The position numbers and the translations under genes are program-made. Positions 1-8,771 of a stretch of 64,000 nt of DNA are shown piece by piece. The stretch is from a bacterium (GTDB taxonomy: Bacteria; Electryoneota; RPQS01; DYHQ01): positions 22,748 to 86,747 of the forward strand of contig JAUXGA010000003.1 in the NCBI GenBank assembly GCA_030622545.1, in the 5' to 3' direction. Each line of letters begins with the position of its first letter. Position 1 is the first letter of the stretch. The notes beneath the pieces are model-generated. The model was not told where the DNA came from. It worked only from the letters and a program-made list of their open reading frames with translations, and did not search any database.

Positions 1-1941
1 TCGCCGCTCTATGGCGGCCCGTGGTATGATCCGGACATGCCTGCAGGACGGGATCCCTATTATGGTTTTGAACACTATAGCTGGTACAATCAAGATTATG
101 GATGGAAGCATGTCTTCCCGGACTATGATTCACCGGACGGCGTCTGCATCCAAAGCGTGAAAGTGTATATCTGCGCCTGGGATGTGGACCAGCAAGACTG
201 TTCGATCCAGCATCCCGGTGAACCCGAGGAATGCGAGCTCGACAACCTTTACGGTGATGGCGTTTTACTATATCCTGAATACCTCCACGGAAATAATGAT
301 ACTTGGTCTGTAACGACGTTCGATATCCCGCCGGGTGCGTTGCTCGATAATGGCGAGCTGAATATGTTTCTGGATATTGACGTTTGGAACAATCGTCGCT
401 ACTGGGCAACGACACTGAATTACTCTATTTTGGAAGTCATCTACCGTCCCGGTCACGTTTGCAACAATCCACCTTATACTCCCGAAGGATACGGATGGCC
501 TGCCTGCATCGACGACAACGACAGCTTGTGCGTGACGATTACCGGACCGACACCGGCGGATCCCGATATGGATGACGTATCTTATACGTATCGCTGGTTT
601 GTCCGCAATGACTACACCGAAGAAGGATTCGTGGACGACGAAAACGCACCGCCGCACTATATTGATCACGACGGACCGTGCATCCCCGCTTCAGACTCAG
701 ATGTCGGGGATGAATGGCGCGTGGAAGTATGGGCGGTGGATACCTATGGGACACAGTCGCTCTATTCTCTGGTCATTTCGTTTCCTGAAATCGTCACAGA
801 CTGTGGAGGAATCGACAACCCCATCGTCGGTTGGGATTATGGCGACCTCGATTCGACTGTTTATCCAACGCAAAATGAACACGGAGGAGGCCCGGCCAAT
901 GCGATTCGGCTCTTTAATCTGGCCTGGCTGGGAGAAACCTGCACCGATGACCAACCTGAACCGCTGGTTATTGATCTGGATATTGACGACGGTGTAGTGT
1001 TTATCGACCAAATCTGGCCCGGATGTAGTGAGATTTGCGTGGATATCACCATCACCACCGGTCCCGAATATGCCGGTCAGCCGCTTTTCGTGAGCGCGTG
1101 GAAAGATGGAAACTTAAACCACTCATTTGACGATGTTCTATGCGGCGGCACGGCTCCGGAATGCATCATTCCAAGCGAGGAAGTGGCCGGTCTGGGCCCT
1201 AACGAATCTGTCGCGCGGCGTTATTGCTTCACGGATCCCGCGCTTCCAATGGGAGGACATCAGGTGCTGCGCTTCCGATTGACCTACGATTCTGTCGGAT
1301 GCGACGGCTATATCGGTGTGGACAGTATCCTCGGTGAAACGGAAGATTACGTCATGGATTTCCCGCTCACCGTAGAGCTTTCCGAAGCATCAGTAAAGCC
1401 CGGTATCGAACAAATCACGTTGGAATGGGAAACCGCTTCCGAACAGGATAACGACCGGTTTGAAATCGAACGCCGCGTCGGAGAAACACTGTGGCAAAAA
1501 ATCGGAAGCACGCCCGGCGTCGGAACATCGGTAAGTACTCACAGCTACACGTATGTAGATCAATATGTAACGGTGGGAGTTCAGTATTCCTACCGGCTCA
1601 TTTCCGTGGACATCGGAGGCGTTCGCGAAGTCATCTATGAAACGGATTCTCCGGTAACGCCTGTCAAACCCGACGTCGTCAGCTATCGCCTTTACGCCAA
1701 CTGGCCGAATCCTTTCAATCCGAATACGACAATCGTTTACGACTTGAAAGAGAGCGGGCATGTGCAATTACGAATCTTCGATGTGTTGGGACGTGAAGCG
1801 GCTGTTTTAGTCAGCGGCTATCAGGAAATCGGTCAGCACAAAGTGACCTTTGACGCGTCGTCGCTTCCTTCCGGTATTTATTTCTATCGCATTAAAGCAG
1901 GCGAGTTCACCGATACCAAGAAAATGATCTTTATGAAGTAG
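1..1941 (+). CDS. Secreted GEVED-domain protein with type IX sorting domain (5' partial)
   Basis: The reading frame is open to the left edge, so the true start lies outside the window; the ATG at 37 is internal. The visible part has many Cys, Asp and Tyr residues, as in extracellular beta-rich proteins. Near the middle is a GEVED-type module ending in GETEDYVMDF. A fibronectin-like stretch follows, with the pattern of Ig-like domains that precede sorting signals. The last ~80 residues form a type A type IX secretion sorting domain (NWPNPFNPNTTIVYDL, VLGREAAVLV, LPSGIYFYRIKAG, final KKMIFMK). By family knowledge the protein is exported by Sec, crosses the outer membrane by type IX secretion and has the C-terminal domain removed. 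Substrate and role are unknown. Confidence 0.85.
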   Translation, partial: SPLYGGPWYDPDMPAGRDPYYGFEHYSWYNQDYGWKHVFPDYDSPDGVCIQSVKVYICAWDVDQQDCSIQHPGEPEECELDNLYGDGVLLYPEYLHGNNDTWSVTTFDIPPGALLDNGELNMFLDIDVWNNRRYWATTLNYSILEVIYRPGHVCNNPPYTPEGYGWPACIDDNDSLCVTITGPTPADPDMDDVSYTYRWFVRNDYTEEGFVDDENAPPHYIDHDGPCIPASDSDVGDEWRVEVWAVDTYGTQSLYSLVISFPEIVTDCGGIDNPIVGWDYGDLDSTVYPTQNEHGGGPANAIRLFNLAWLGETCTDDQPEPLVIDLDIDDGVVFIDQIWPGCSEICVDITITTGPEYAGQPLFVSAWKDGNLNHSFDDVLCGGTAPECIIPSEEVAGLGPNESVARRYCFTDPALPMGGHQVLRFRLTYDSVGCDGYIGVDSILGETEDYVMDFPLTVELSEASVKPGIEQITLEWETASEQDNDRFEIERRVGETLWQKIGSTPGVGTSVSTHSYTYVDQYVTVGVQYSYRLISVDIGGVREVIYETDSPVTPVKPDVVSYRLYANWPNPFNPNTTIVYDLKESGHVQLRIFDVLGREAAVLVSGYQEIGQHKVTFDASSLPSGIYFYRIKAGEFTDTKKMIFMK

Positions 1942-1961
1942 CGATTCTCTCTTGGGGAAAT

Positions 1962-1996
1962 AAAAAAGGCCGCGCGAAATTGCACGGCCTTTCGTA
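1962..1996. terminator. Bidirectional terminator between convergent genes
   Basis: The arms AAAGGCCG (1965-1972) and CGGCCTTT (1985-1992) pair perfectly. An A run precedes the stem and T-rich sequence follows it. It lies between the secreted-protein gene and the convergent tricorn gene, so it could serve both strands. Confidence 0.8.
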
Positions 1997-2037
1997 TTGT
2001 TCGATTTTATGTCAACCTACCCTGCAGCAACTAACAG

Positions 2038-2108
2038 TTCCGGCCGGGTTACGCGCGCAAGCTTTCATCGTTTAATTTACGGCAATCTGCGCTGAACCCG
2101 GCTCGGCG
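2038..2108 (+). repeat. Palindromic element A, long form
   Basis: It starts TTCCGGCCGGGTTACGCGCG and ends GCGCTGAACCCGGCTCGGCG, with about 30 variable bases between. The two ends pair (GCCGGGTT with AACCCGGC). Near-identical ends recur at 7280-7349 (inverted) and 63764-63833. It lies 5 bases beyond the tricorn stop codon. Confidence 0.8.
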
Positions 2109-2113
2109 AGCCA

Positions 2114-5100
2114 TTACTTCGATTTATCGGGATACGGCGGCTGCGCGGGCAAGGTTATCGGTTCGTTTTTAATCTTATCCAACAGGTAATCAATCGCATA
2201 ATCAAGCTGAACGTCTTTGCCTTCTAAAACAGATTTCGGATCGTTTTCAAGGTCAACATCCGGGTCAGTGCCGCGTCCTTCGATAAGCCATTTTCCTTCC
2301 ATGCCCCAGCCTGAAAATTCCGGCTGCGTAAACCAGCCGTTATCAATCAGAGGTTTCCCGCCGCGAATACCAACCCAGCCACCCCACGTACGCTTGCCGA
2401 TGACCGGACCTAATCCTAGGCGCTTGAAACCTTCCGTAAATGTTTCGCCGTCGCTGCCGGTTTCCTGATTGCACACGCAAATCATGTGTCCATGAAAACC
2501 AGTCACCGGACGACGATAGCGATAGGTTCCCGCGCGTGGCTTACCGACTGTCCAGACGGTTCTGTCCAGCATTGCTAAAATCATCTGCGCGACATTCCCG
2601 CCGCCGTTGTAGCGGACATCCATAATCAGTCCCGGTTTTCCGGATTGAGGCGGGTAATCGCGTCCCCATTGCGAAAGCCCGTCTCCCATCATGTTGCTTA
2701 GATGAACATAACCAAGTTTATCTCCGGCTTTATTGCGCACATATTCCCGGCGGCTGAGTACCCAGTCACGATAACGAAGGCTGGATTCGCCCGACAATGT
2801 CTTCACAAGGAAATCTTCCGCGCCCTCTTTGGTCGGACGGTTATTGACTGTTACAACAATCGTTTCATCGGCTTTATTGACAAGCCGCGTCAGATAATTT
2901 TCGTCCGTAGAAATTGGCCGGTGGTCAATCGCAATCAAATAGTCGCCTTCGTTGACGCCTAAACCCGGAGCGCCTAAAGGAGATGTATGTTCTTCATCCC
3001 ACGAATCACCTTTCAAAATGCGCGTAATTCTATAATAACCATTACGCGCATCGGGTTCGACATCGATTCCCAACAGTCCCACGCCGATGCGCTTTCCCTT
3101 GCGCTGGTCTCCGCCGAAAATATAGGCGTGCCCCACACTAAGCTCGCCGACCATTTCACCGATGAGGTCGTTGAGTTCGCCGCGGCTCGAAATGCGCTTG
3201 ACCAGCGGTTCGTATTGTTTTTTCACTGCCGGCCAATTCACGCCGTGCATGTTCGGGTCATAGAAAAAGTCGCGCATGAGTCGCCACGCTTCATTGAAAA
3301 TCTGAACCCATTCTTCTCTCGGCTCCACTTCCACATCGAGGTCTTCGAGGTGAATACCGGCATCCGGGTCATCTTCGTCCGGTTCGGGAGCTTTTTCCGC
3401 GCCCGCATCCATCAGGATGTAATCATCCTTCGTCTTCACCAGCACCTTCTCTTTATCATAAGAAACCGCATAACCGGCAACACCGCTGACAACTTTGGAA
3501 TCCTTTTTCTTTTCGAGATTGAAAACATGAAGTTCGGCGCGAGGGCCTGAGTCCTCGAAAACCTTCCAATCGAGCAGCCCTCTCTTTTTCCATTTCATGA
3601 AGTAAATATTCCCCTTGACGGCAGTCAAATTACCGTAGTTGCCGGGCTTCATGGGCATTTCCACGATGCGACCCGACAGACCTTCGAAATCAATCTTGAC
3701 TTCGATTGTTTCTTCCTCATCCTCATCATCCTTTTCTTCATCGTCCCCATTATCTTCATCCCCGTTCTCTTCATCATCTTCTTCTTCCGCTTCATCATCT
3801 TTTAGAGCAAACGGTGATTTCTCGTCCGCCGACAGAATCAACGCGTATGGACGCGTCAGTTCATCGAACGTATAAATCCAGTCATTACCATAGTCGATGC
3901 GCGGATTGAAGAAACGCTGCGACATGAAATAGAGATACTTTCCATCAGGATCCCAGGCGACATCGCCGCTGTTGTACATCGGATCCGTGACTTGAACAAC
4001 GTTATCTCCTTCGACATCATAGATACAAACCACTCCGAAGCTGTTGGAAACCATGCGCGAGAACGCAACGTACTTGCTGTCCGGCGACCACGCATAATCC
4101 CAGATTTCCCACGTCCCCTTATCAATCTCCCGAACAGTCCCCGTCTCCATATTCCGCAGATTGAGTCGTGTTTCATTATCACCATAGAGCAGATATTCAC
4201 CGTCCGGTGAGAAAACAGGCGGCATATGCCAGCCACCGCCCCCCTGTGTTATCCAGCGGCCTTCACCACTGCCGTCCGTCGGATAAATGAATAGCTCCTC
4301 TTCACCTGTCTGGTCGGAGAAGCAAAGGATGGAGTCGCCATCAGGCGTATAGACAGGAAACTTTTCGCGCGCTTCCGTGGAGTAGGTAATGCGGCGAATC
4401 AATCCCTTACGCTTAGTAGGAATCGTAAAAATTTCTCCACGCGCGACCAGCAACATACGCCCACCGTCCGGCGAAAGACCCATCCATCGTGAATAACGAC
4501 CGGGACTCGTGAATTTCTCCCGCGACTGCAACCGGTCTGTCGGAAGTTCAATTTCGATTTTTTGCGTGTTGCCGCTTGCTATGTCAATAACCCAAACATC
4601 CATAGCAAGCTGATAGACAATTTTCCCGCTCCCAAGCGACGGGAATCGCACATCCCAATCTTCATTGAACGTATGCTGTTTCTGGTCGGAACCGTCCGGC
4701 TTCATCGACCAGATATTGTTGCGCCCGGTGATATCGCGAGTGTAATAGATGCGGTCTCCGTACCACATCGGGTTGCCGTCGTTGCCTTCGTAATCGGTAA
4801 TCTTCGTGAATTCCATTCGGTCGGGATTCGCGATCCAGATGTTTTCCGCCCAGCCGCCTTTGTAGCGTTTCCACGTGCGGAAGTTCAGATTGACCCGCGT
4901 GTACGCAAAGCGTTTGCCGCCGGGTTCCGGGCTGTACGTTGCGCCTTTGTCAAGATGCATCGCTTCCGGAAATCCACCCTTTGGTGAAACCGTGTAGAGC
5001 TTGTAGAACCAATTTGGGGTTTCGCGCCCTGATCGAAAAACGATATTTCCGTCCGGCGTCCAGCCACACACATAGTCTCCATAGGGATGATACGTCAATC

Positions 5101-5404
5101 GCTTCGGTACGCCGCCTTCTGCCGGGATGACAAAGACATCATTATTGCCGTCATACATTCCGGTGAAAGCAATCCATTTCCCGTCCGGCGAAAAAGATGC
5201 AAAACGTTCGCTGCCAGCATGAGTCGTCAAGCGATGAGCATTGCCGCCCAAGAGCGGAACCGACCACAGATCTCCTTCCGATGTAAAAACGACGCGGTCA
5301 CCATGAACCGCCGGAAAACGGAAAAAGCCGATTTCCTCGGCTTGCAGATTAGAGGCTGCCCCTAAAACAGCGACGGTTAGAATGAAACTGAAAAAGAAAC
5401 GCAT
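2114..5404 (-). CDS. Tricorn-like protease, exported (S41 family with beta-propellers and PDZ)
   Basis: The protein is about 1,096 residues. I chose the ATG at 5404 because GGAGG lies 8 bases upstream and the protein then opens with a clean signal peptide (MRFFFSFILTVAVLGAASNLQA). Beta-propeller blades (repeated SPDGK/TPDG motifs) fill roughly residues 25-630. They are split by a very acidic linker at about 535-565, nearly all Asp and Glu. A tricorn-core region, a PDZ domain and the S41 catalytic domain follow. The nucleophile lies in ETGSDGETF (about 983) and the catalytic His in SVGHAY (about 759), where archaeal tricorn has Ser-His. The family degrades peptides; the signal peptide suggests a periplasmic or surface role. 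Confidence 0.9.
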   Translation of the reverse strand: MRFFFSFILTVAVLGAASNLQAEEIGFFRFPAVHGDRVVFTSEGDLWSVPLLGGNAHRLTTHAGSERFASFSPDGKWIAFTGMYDGNNDVFVIPAEGGVPKRLTYHPYGDYVCGWTPDGNIVFRSGRETPNWFYKLYTVSPKGGFPEAMHLDKGATYSPEPGGKRFAYTRVNLNFRTWKRYKGGWAENIWIANPDRMEFTKITDYEGNDGNPMWYGDRIYYTRDITGRNNIWSMKPDGSDQKQHTFNEDWDVRFPSLGSGKIVYQLAMDVWVIDIASGNTQKIEIELPTDRLQSREKFTSPGRYSRWMGLSPDGGRMLLVARGEIFTIPTKRKGLIRRITYSTEAREKFPVYTPDGDSILCFSDQTGEEELFIYPTDGSGEGRWITQGGGGWHMPPVFSPDGEYLLYGDNETRLNLRNMETGTVREIDKGTWEIWDYAWSPDSKYVAFSRMVSNSFGVVCIYDVEGDNVVQVTDPMYNSGDVAWDPDGKYLYFMSQRFFNPRIDYGNDWIYTFDELTRPYALILSADEKSPFALKDDEAEEEDDEENGDEDNGDDEEKDDEDEEETIEVKIDFEGLSGRIVEMPMKPGNYGNLTAVKGNIYFMKWKKRGLLDWKVFEDSGPRAELHVFNLEKKKDSKVVSGVAGYAVSYDKEKVLVKTKDDYILMDAGAEKAPEPDEDDPDAGIHLEDLDVEVEPREEWVQIFNEAWRLMRDFFYDPNMHGVNWPAVKKQYEPLVKRISSRGELNDLIGEMVGELSVGHAYIFGGDQRKGKRIGVGLLGIDVEPDARNGYYRITRILKGDSWDEEHTSPLGAPGLGVNEGDYLIAIDHRPISTDENYLTRLVNKADETIVVTVNNRPTKEGAEDFLVKTLSGESSLRYRDWVLSRREYVRNKAGDKLGYVHLSNMMGDGLSQWGRDYPPQSGKPGLIMDVRYNGGGNVAQMILAMLDRTVWTVGKPRAGTYRYRRPVTGFHGHMICVCNQETGSDGETFTEGFKRLGLGPVIGKRTWGGWVGIRGGKPLIDNGWFTQPEFSGWGMEGKWLIEGRGTDPDVDLENDPKSVLEGKDVQLDYAIDYLLDKIKNEPITLPAQPPYPDKSK

Positions 5405-5473
5405 GACACAAACCTCCGGTGAAAGGAAATTCTTCACCCGCGCAGCGGGGTAAATTTATTTCTGAACTGATTG

Positions 5474-5479
5474 ATTATA
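5474..5479 (-). promoter_or_regulatory. Possible -10 box of the tricorn gene
   Basis: A perfect TATAAT reads on the minus strand, about 70 bases upstream of the start at 5404. No good -35 sits at 16-18 bases, so this is a weak call. Confidence 0.35.
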
Positions 5480-5651
5480 CAAAGATACGAAAGATTCTTC
5501 TCGCATTCAAACGGAAGTCAAGGGGGGGGACAGGTTCGCTATGGGACGTTCAACGTTGTCTTCGATAAATTAGATACAAGGACTTCGGAAGATGTTTCAC
5601 AAGCTATGTTATTATTGCATATAATGATAAAGCCCCTCCGGCCGGAATTCT

Positions 5652-5681
5652 CGCCATGGTGGGTATATCACCCGCCCGGAA
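5652..5681 (-). repeat. Palindromic element A, short form
   Basis: Read on the minus strand it is TTCCGGGC, arm GGGTG, loop ATATA, arm CCCACC, then ATGGCG. This fits the A pattern (TTCCGG, hairpin, xGGCG) with its own arm sequence. A half element (TTCCGGCCGG) reads on the same strand just beside it at about 5637-5646. The 458-base gap 5438-5895 holds this element, element B at 5693 and no convincing gene. Confidence 0.55.
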
Positions 5682-5692
5682 CCAAAACACTT

Positions 5693-5723
5693 CGCCGCGA
5701 ATGGGCACCTCAAGCCCCTCGCG
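5693..5723 (-). repeat. Palindromic element B
   Basis: On the plus strand CGCCGCGA leads to an inner stem GGGC/GCCC and ends CCTCGCG. It matches the copies at 22286 and 26148 in its outer arms, while its inner stem has changed on both sides. Confidence 0.55.
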
Positions 5724-5895
5724 TAAAACAAGCTTTCGAATGGCGCATTTTATGTTCCGGGTGAACCAAAGCGACGTGATCCATTAGGTATTGTGGGCAA
5801 AGCACAGTATCTTTAATCTGAATCGAAGGCCAACCATCGATCAGTTATCCGGACAACACGACCGCTTGGATACTGACCAACCCAAATAGGCAATC

Positions 5896-7233
5896 ATGAA
5901 GAATATATTAATCTTGGGGGCCGGACATGTGACGAAGCCCCTCGTGGACTATTTCATCGACAAGTGCGGCTACGCGGTCACGATGGCTGCGCGAACTCCA
6001 GCAAAAGGCGAAAGGATCATTGCCGGTCGTCCTCATGGAAAGGTCATCGCTTGGGCAAGCAACCAAGAAGACGCGCTGGTGCGATTGGTTCGGGATCACG
6101 ATATTGTCGTCAATATGATCCCTAAGGCATCCCATGCGATGGTGGTGAAAGCATGTCTGGAATGCCGGAAACACATGGTGAGTACTTCTTACGAAATCCC
6201 TTCCGTGAAGGCTTTTGATGCTCAAGCGAAAGAACGAGGTGTATTGATTCTCAATGAGTTGGGAGAAGATCCGGGCATTGATCATTTCGTGACCCAAATG
6301 GTACTGGACGAGATTCGAGCCGAAGGAGGCAGAATCCTCAGCTTGAAATCCTACGGAGCAGGTCTGCCTTCCTTCAAATTCAACAATAACCCGATGGGCT
6401 ACAAGTTCTCATGGGAACCTAAGGGAGTCTTCCTTGCGGCTCAGGTTCCGGCTGCTTATCTGATGGAAGGAAAGCGTGCCGACATCCCCGGAGATCAGCT
6501 TTTTGAGGACCATCATCTGGTTGACATTGAAGGATTGGGTACGTTTGAAACCTATCCCAACAAAGACTGCACGCGCTATCTAAAGCCTTTTGGATTGGAT
6601 GAAAATGTCACTTTCTATCGCGGTCTTCTTCGCTTCTCGGGCTACAGCAACAACATGCGGTATTTCATCAAACTTGGATTGTTGAACAACCAAGATAAAT
6701 GGGACTTTTCCGGTCAGACCTTTCGGCAGTTCGCGGAATCACTAATCGGTGCGGGACCGACTTTTGGCCTGGAAGAGAAATACGCCAAGTTCCTGAAAGT
6801 GGACATGAAGTCGGATATTATGAACCGACTGCGCTGGCTGGGACTATTTGAGGACAATCCGATTTCCATCGCAATGGGTTCCCGTCTCGATGTTTTTATC
6901 GAGTTGTTGCTGAAGAAAATGAGGTACGCTCCCGGCGAGACGGATATGACGATTATTCATGTTGAAGTCATTGCCGACTTCGACGACCATCTGGAGAAGC
7001 ACATGGCAACAATGGTCCATGACGGGACACCGGGTGGAGATTCGGCGATGGCGCGTTGTGTAGGGTTGACGGCAGCGATAGCTGTGCGGATGATTCTTGA
7101 AGGTGAGTTGAAAGCGACAGGCGTTCAGATGCCTCCAACGCTCCCGCAGCTTCATAAGCCGATGCTGAAGGAGTTGGCGGAGTACGGGATTATCCTTACG
7201 AAACAAACCAACAGGCTCACTCCCACCCACTGA
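5896..7233 (+). CDS. Saccharopine dehydrogenase (LYS9/AASS type)
   Basis: The protein has 445 residues. The N-terminal Rossmann fold shows ILGAGHVTKPLVDYF, and VVNMIPKASHAMVVKACL continues the NAD(P)-binding half. The catalytic half carries ELGEDPGIDHF and the signature FKFNNNPMGYKFSWEPKGV, close to yeast LYS9 and the animal AASS dehydrogenase domain. These enzymes interconvert saccharopine with glutamate plus aminoadipate semialdehyde. The window also holds dapA, dapB and lysC, so a role in lysine breakdown or a related reaction seems likelier than lysine synthesis; that is inference. It stands alone and ends at its own terminator. Confidence 0.88.
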   Translation: MKNILILGAGHVTKPLVDYFIDKCGYAVTMAARTPAKGERIIAGRPHGKVIAWASNQEDALVRLVRDHDIVVNMIPKASHAMVVKACLECRKHMVSTSYEIPSVKAFDAQAKERGVLILNELGEDPGIDHFVTQMVLDEIRAEGGRILSLKSYGAGLPSFKFNNNPMGYKFSWEPKGVFLAAQVPAAYLMEGKRADIPGDQLFEDHHLVDIEGLGTFETYPNKDCTRYLKPFGLDENVTFYRGLLRFSGYSNNMRYFIKLGLLNNQDKWDFSGQTFRQFAESLIGAGPTFGLEEKYAKFLKVDMKSDIMNRLRWLGLFEDNPISIAMGSRLDVFIELLLKKMRYAPGETDMTIIHVEVIADFDDHLEKHMATMVHDGTPGGDSAMARCVGLTAAIAVRMILEGELKATGVQMPPTLPQLHKPMLKELAEYGIILTKQTNRLTPTH

Positions 7234-7245
7234 GCCTGTTTCTTA
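7211..7245 (+). terminator. Terminator overlapping the saccharopine dehydrogenase stop
   Basis: ACAGGCTCA (7211-7219) pairs perfectly with TGAGCCTGT (7231-7239), followed by TTCTT. The stop codon TGA at 7231-7233 is the first triplet of the right arm. Confidence 0.75.
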
Positions 7246-7279
7246 TACTGTCTCTCGAAAGCAGTATCCGGTCGTTTAT

Positions 7280-7349
7280 CGCCGAGCCGGGTTCAGCGCA
7301 GTTTTCCGTATGCAAACCGATAAATTTATCGCGCGTAACCCGGCCGGAA
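7280..7349 (-). repeat. Palindromic element A, long form (inverted)
   Basis: The minus strand reads TTCCGGCCGGGTTACGCGCG, about 29 variable bases, then TGCGCTGAACCCGGCTCGGCG. It is the same element as at 2038 and 63764, and lies 3 bases beyond the pyk stop codon. Confidence 0.8.
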
Positions 7350-7352
7350 TTT

Positions 7353-8771
7353 TCACTTATTAAACCGCCGCACGCGAACCAAATTGGCGTTGCCCTTACC
7401 GGGAGGATGGCCGCCGACTTCCACGACAACATCTCCCGGCGAAACAATCCCTTCTTCCTGCGCAAGTTGTTCCACGACAAGAAGCCGTTCATCCGTGTTC
7501 TGAGTCAAGGCTCGATAGAAAGGCAGCACGCCGCTTGCCAGCGTCAGATGACCGACAACTTCCATGCTGTTGCTGACAGCGACAATCGACACATGCGGGC
7601 GGTATTTCGCGACAGCCCGCACCGCCGCACCGGATGTCGTAGGACATAAAATCGCTCGCGCAGAAACATCTCTCGCCAGACGCGCCGCAGCAGCTCCAAT
7701 CGCCGCTTCGACACCCTCAAGCTTCTGCGACAATAAAGCCATAGCAGCGCTGTCGTCCTTGTGCAGGACTTCCGTGGCTTTTGCAACCTTATCCATGACG
7801 CGCACAGCTTCCACGGGATTCTCTCCGACGGCGGTTTCTTCAGACAACATAATCGCATCCGCTCCGATTTCAATCGCATAAGCGATATCCGTCACTTCCG
7901 CCCGCGTGGGACGAAGCGAATGCACCATAGACTCTAACATCTGCGTCGCCACCACAGCCGGTTTCGCCGCTTGAATCGCGGTTCGAATAATTTGCGCCTG
8001 TACAGCGGGCACTTTTTCGAATTCAATTTCAATTCCCAAATCCCCCCGTGCAACCATCACGCCGTCAAACGCCTCGACGATTGATTCCAAATTCTCAATA
8101 GCAGCGGGACGTTCGAGTTTCGCCAACAGCGGTCGCGTCACCTCGATTTCTTTCATCAAATCGCGCAGCGTATCGGCATCCGAAGCATCTCCCACGAACG
8201 AAAGCGCCAGCCAATCCGCTCCCGCTTCAAGCGCGCTCTTGGCATCTTCCCGGTCTTTCTTCCCGACGACCGGAAGCGCTTTGCGTATCTTGGGCAGGTT
8301 AATTCCCTTACGACTGACGACGACACCGCCGACTTGCACGCGGCAACGCACGAAATCTTTGGAAACCGCTTCGACCGTGAGTCGCTTCGTCCCGTCGTCC
8401 ATATAAACCGGGTCTCCGGCTTCGACATACTTCGGAAATTCCGGAAGTTGAACCGGCCACACATCCGGCCCGGACGGCTTGTCGGAAATCGTAATCAGTT
8501 GCCCTTCCAACAACCGCGCTTGTCCGCCGGGCAATTCTCCTAATCGAATTTTCGGCCCGGCAATGTCCGCAAGAATGCCAATCGTCGCCTTCATTTTTTT
8601 ACTGATGCGCCGGACACAAGCTATCGTCTCCGCATGCTGTTCTCGCGTTTCATGCGCGTAATTGAGCCGGAAAAGATTCACTCCCGCTTCAATCAGCGAC
8701 GCAATCACAGTTTCATCACGTGATGCCGGGCCTAAGGTCGCAATAATTTTTGTTGCGCGAAAGGCTATCAT
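7353..8771 (-). CDS. pyk: Pyruvate kinase
   Basis: The protein has 472 residues, the usual length. It converts phosphoenolpyruvate and ADP to pyruvate and ATP. The N terminus reads TKIIATLGPASRDE. Substrate- and metal-binding motifs include LFRLNYAHE, LAKLERPAAIENL and VMVARGDLGIEI, and the signature region holds KPAVVATQMLESM. The C-terminal domain is complete to VVEVGGHPPGKGNANLVRV. Two usual residues differ: LNYAHE replaces LNFSHG, and AKLERPAAI replaces AKIExxxAV. The start overlaps the miaA stop by 4 bases (ATGA), so the two are probably translationally coupled. Confidence 0.96.
   Translation of the reverse strand: MIAFRATKIIATLGPASRDETVIASLIEAGVNLFRLNYAHETREQHAETIACVRRISKKMKATIGILADIAGPKIRLGELPGGQARLLEGQLITISDKPSGPDVWPVQLPEFPKYVEAGDPVYMDDGTKRLTVEAVSKDFVRCRVQVGGVVVSRKGINLPKIRKALPVVGKKDREDAKSALEAGADWLALSFVGDASDADTLRDLMKEIEVTRPLLAKLERPAAIENLESIVEAFDGVMVARGDLGIEIEFEKVPAVQAQIIRTAIQAAKPAVVATQMLESMVHSLRPTRAEVTDIAYAIEIGADAIMLSEETAVGENPVEAVRVMDKVAKATEVLHKDDSAAMALLSQKLEGVEAAIGAAAARLARDVSARAILCPTTSGAAVRAVAKYRPHVSIVAVSNSMEVVGHLTLASGVLPFYRALTQNTDERLLVVEQLAQEEGIVSPGDVVVEVGGHPPGKGNANLVRVRRFNK

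Noticed and set aside
2987..3550. 187-residue open frame opposite the tricorn gene
   Set aside because: Antisense shadow; composition follows the reverse of the coding frame.
5522..5529. Run of eight G upstream of the tricorn gene
   Set aside because: It lies outside any coding sequence, and no phase-variation role is supported by its position.
5471..5764. 97-residue plus-strand open frame
   Set aside because: It reads through palindromic elements A and B, has no ribosome site or recognisable domain, and its composition is not protein-like.
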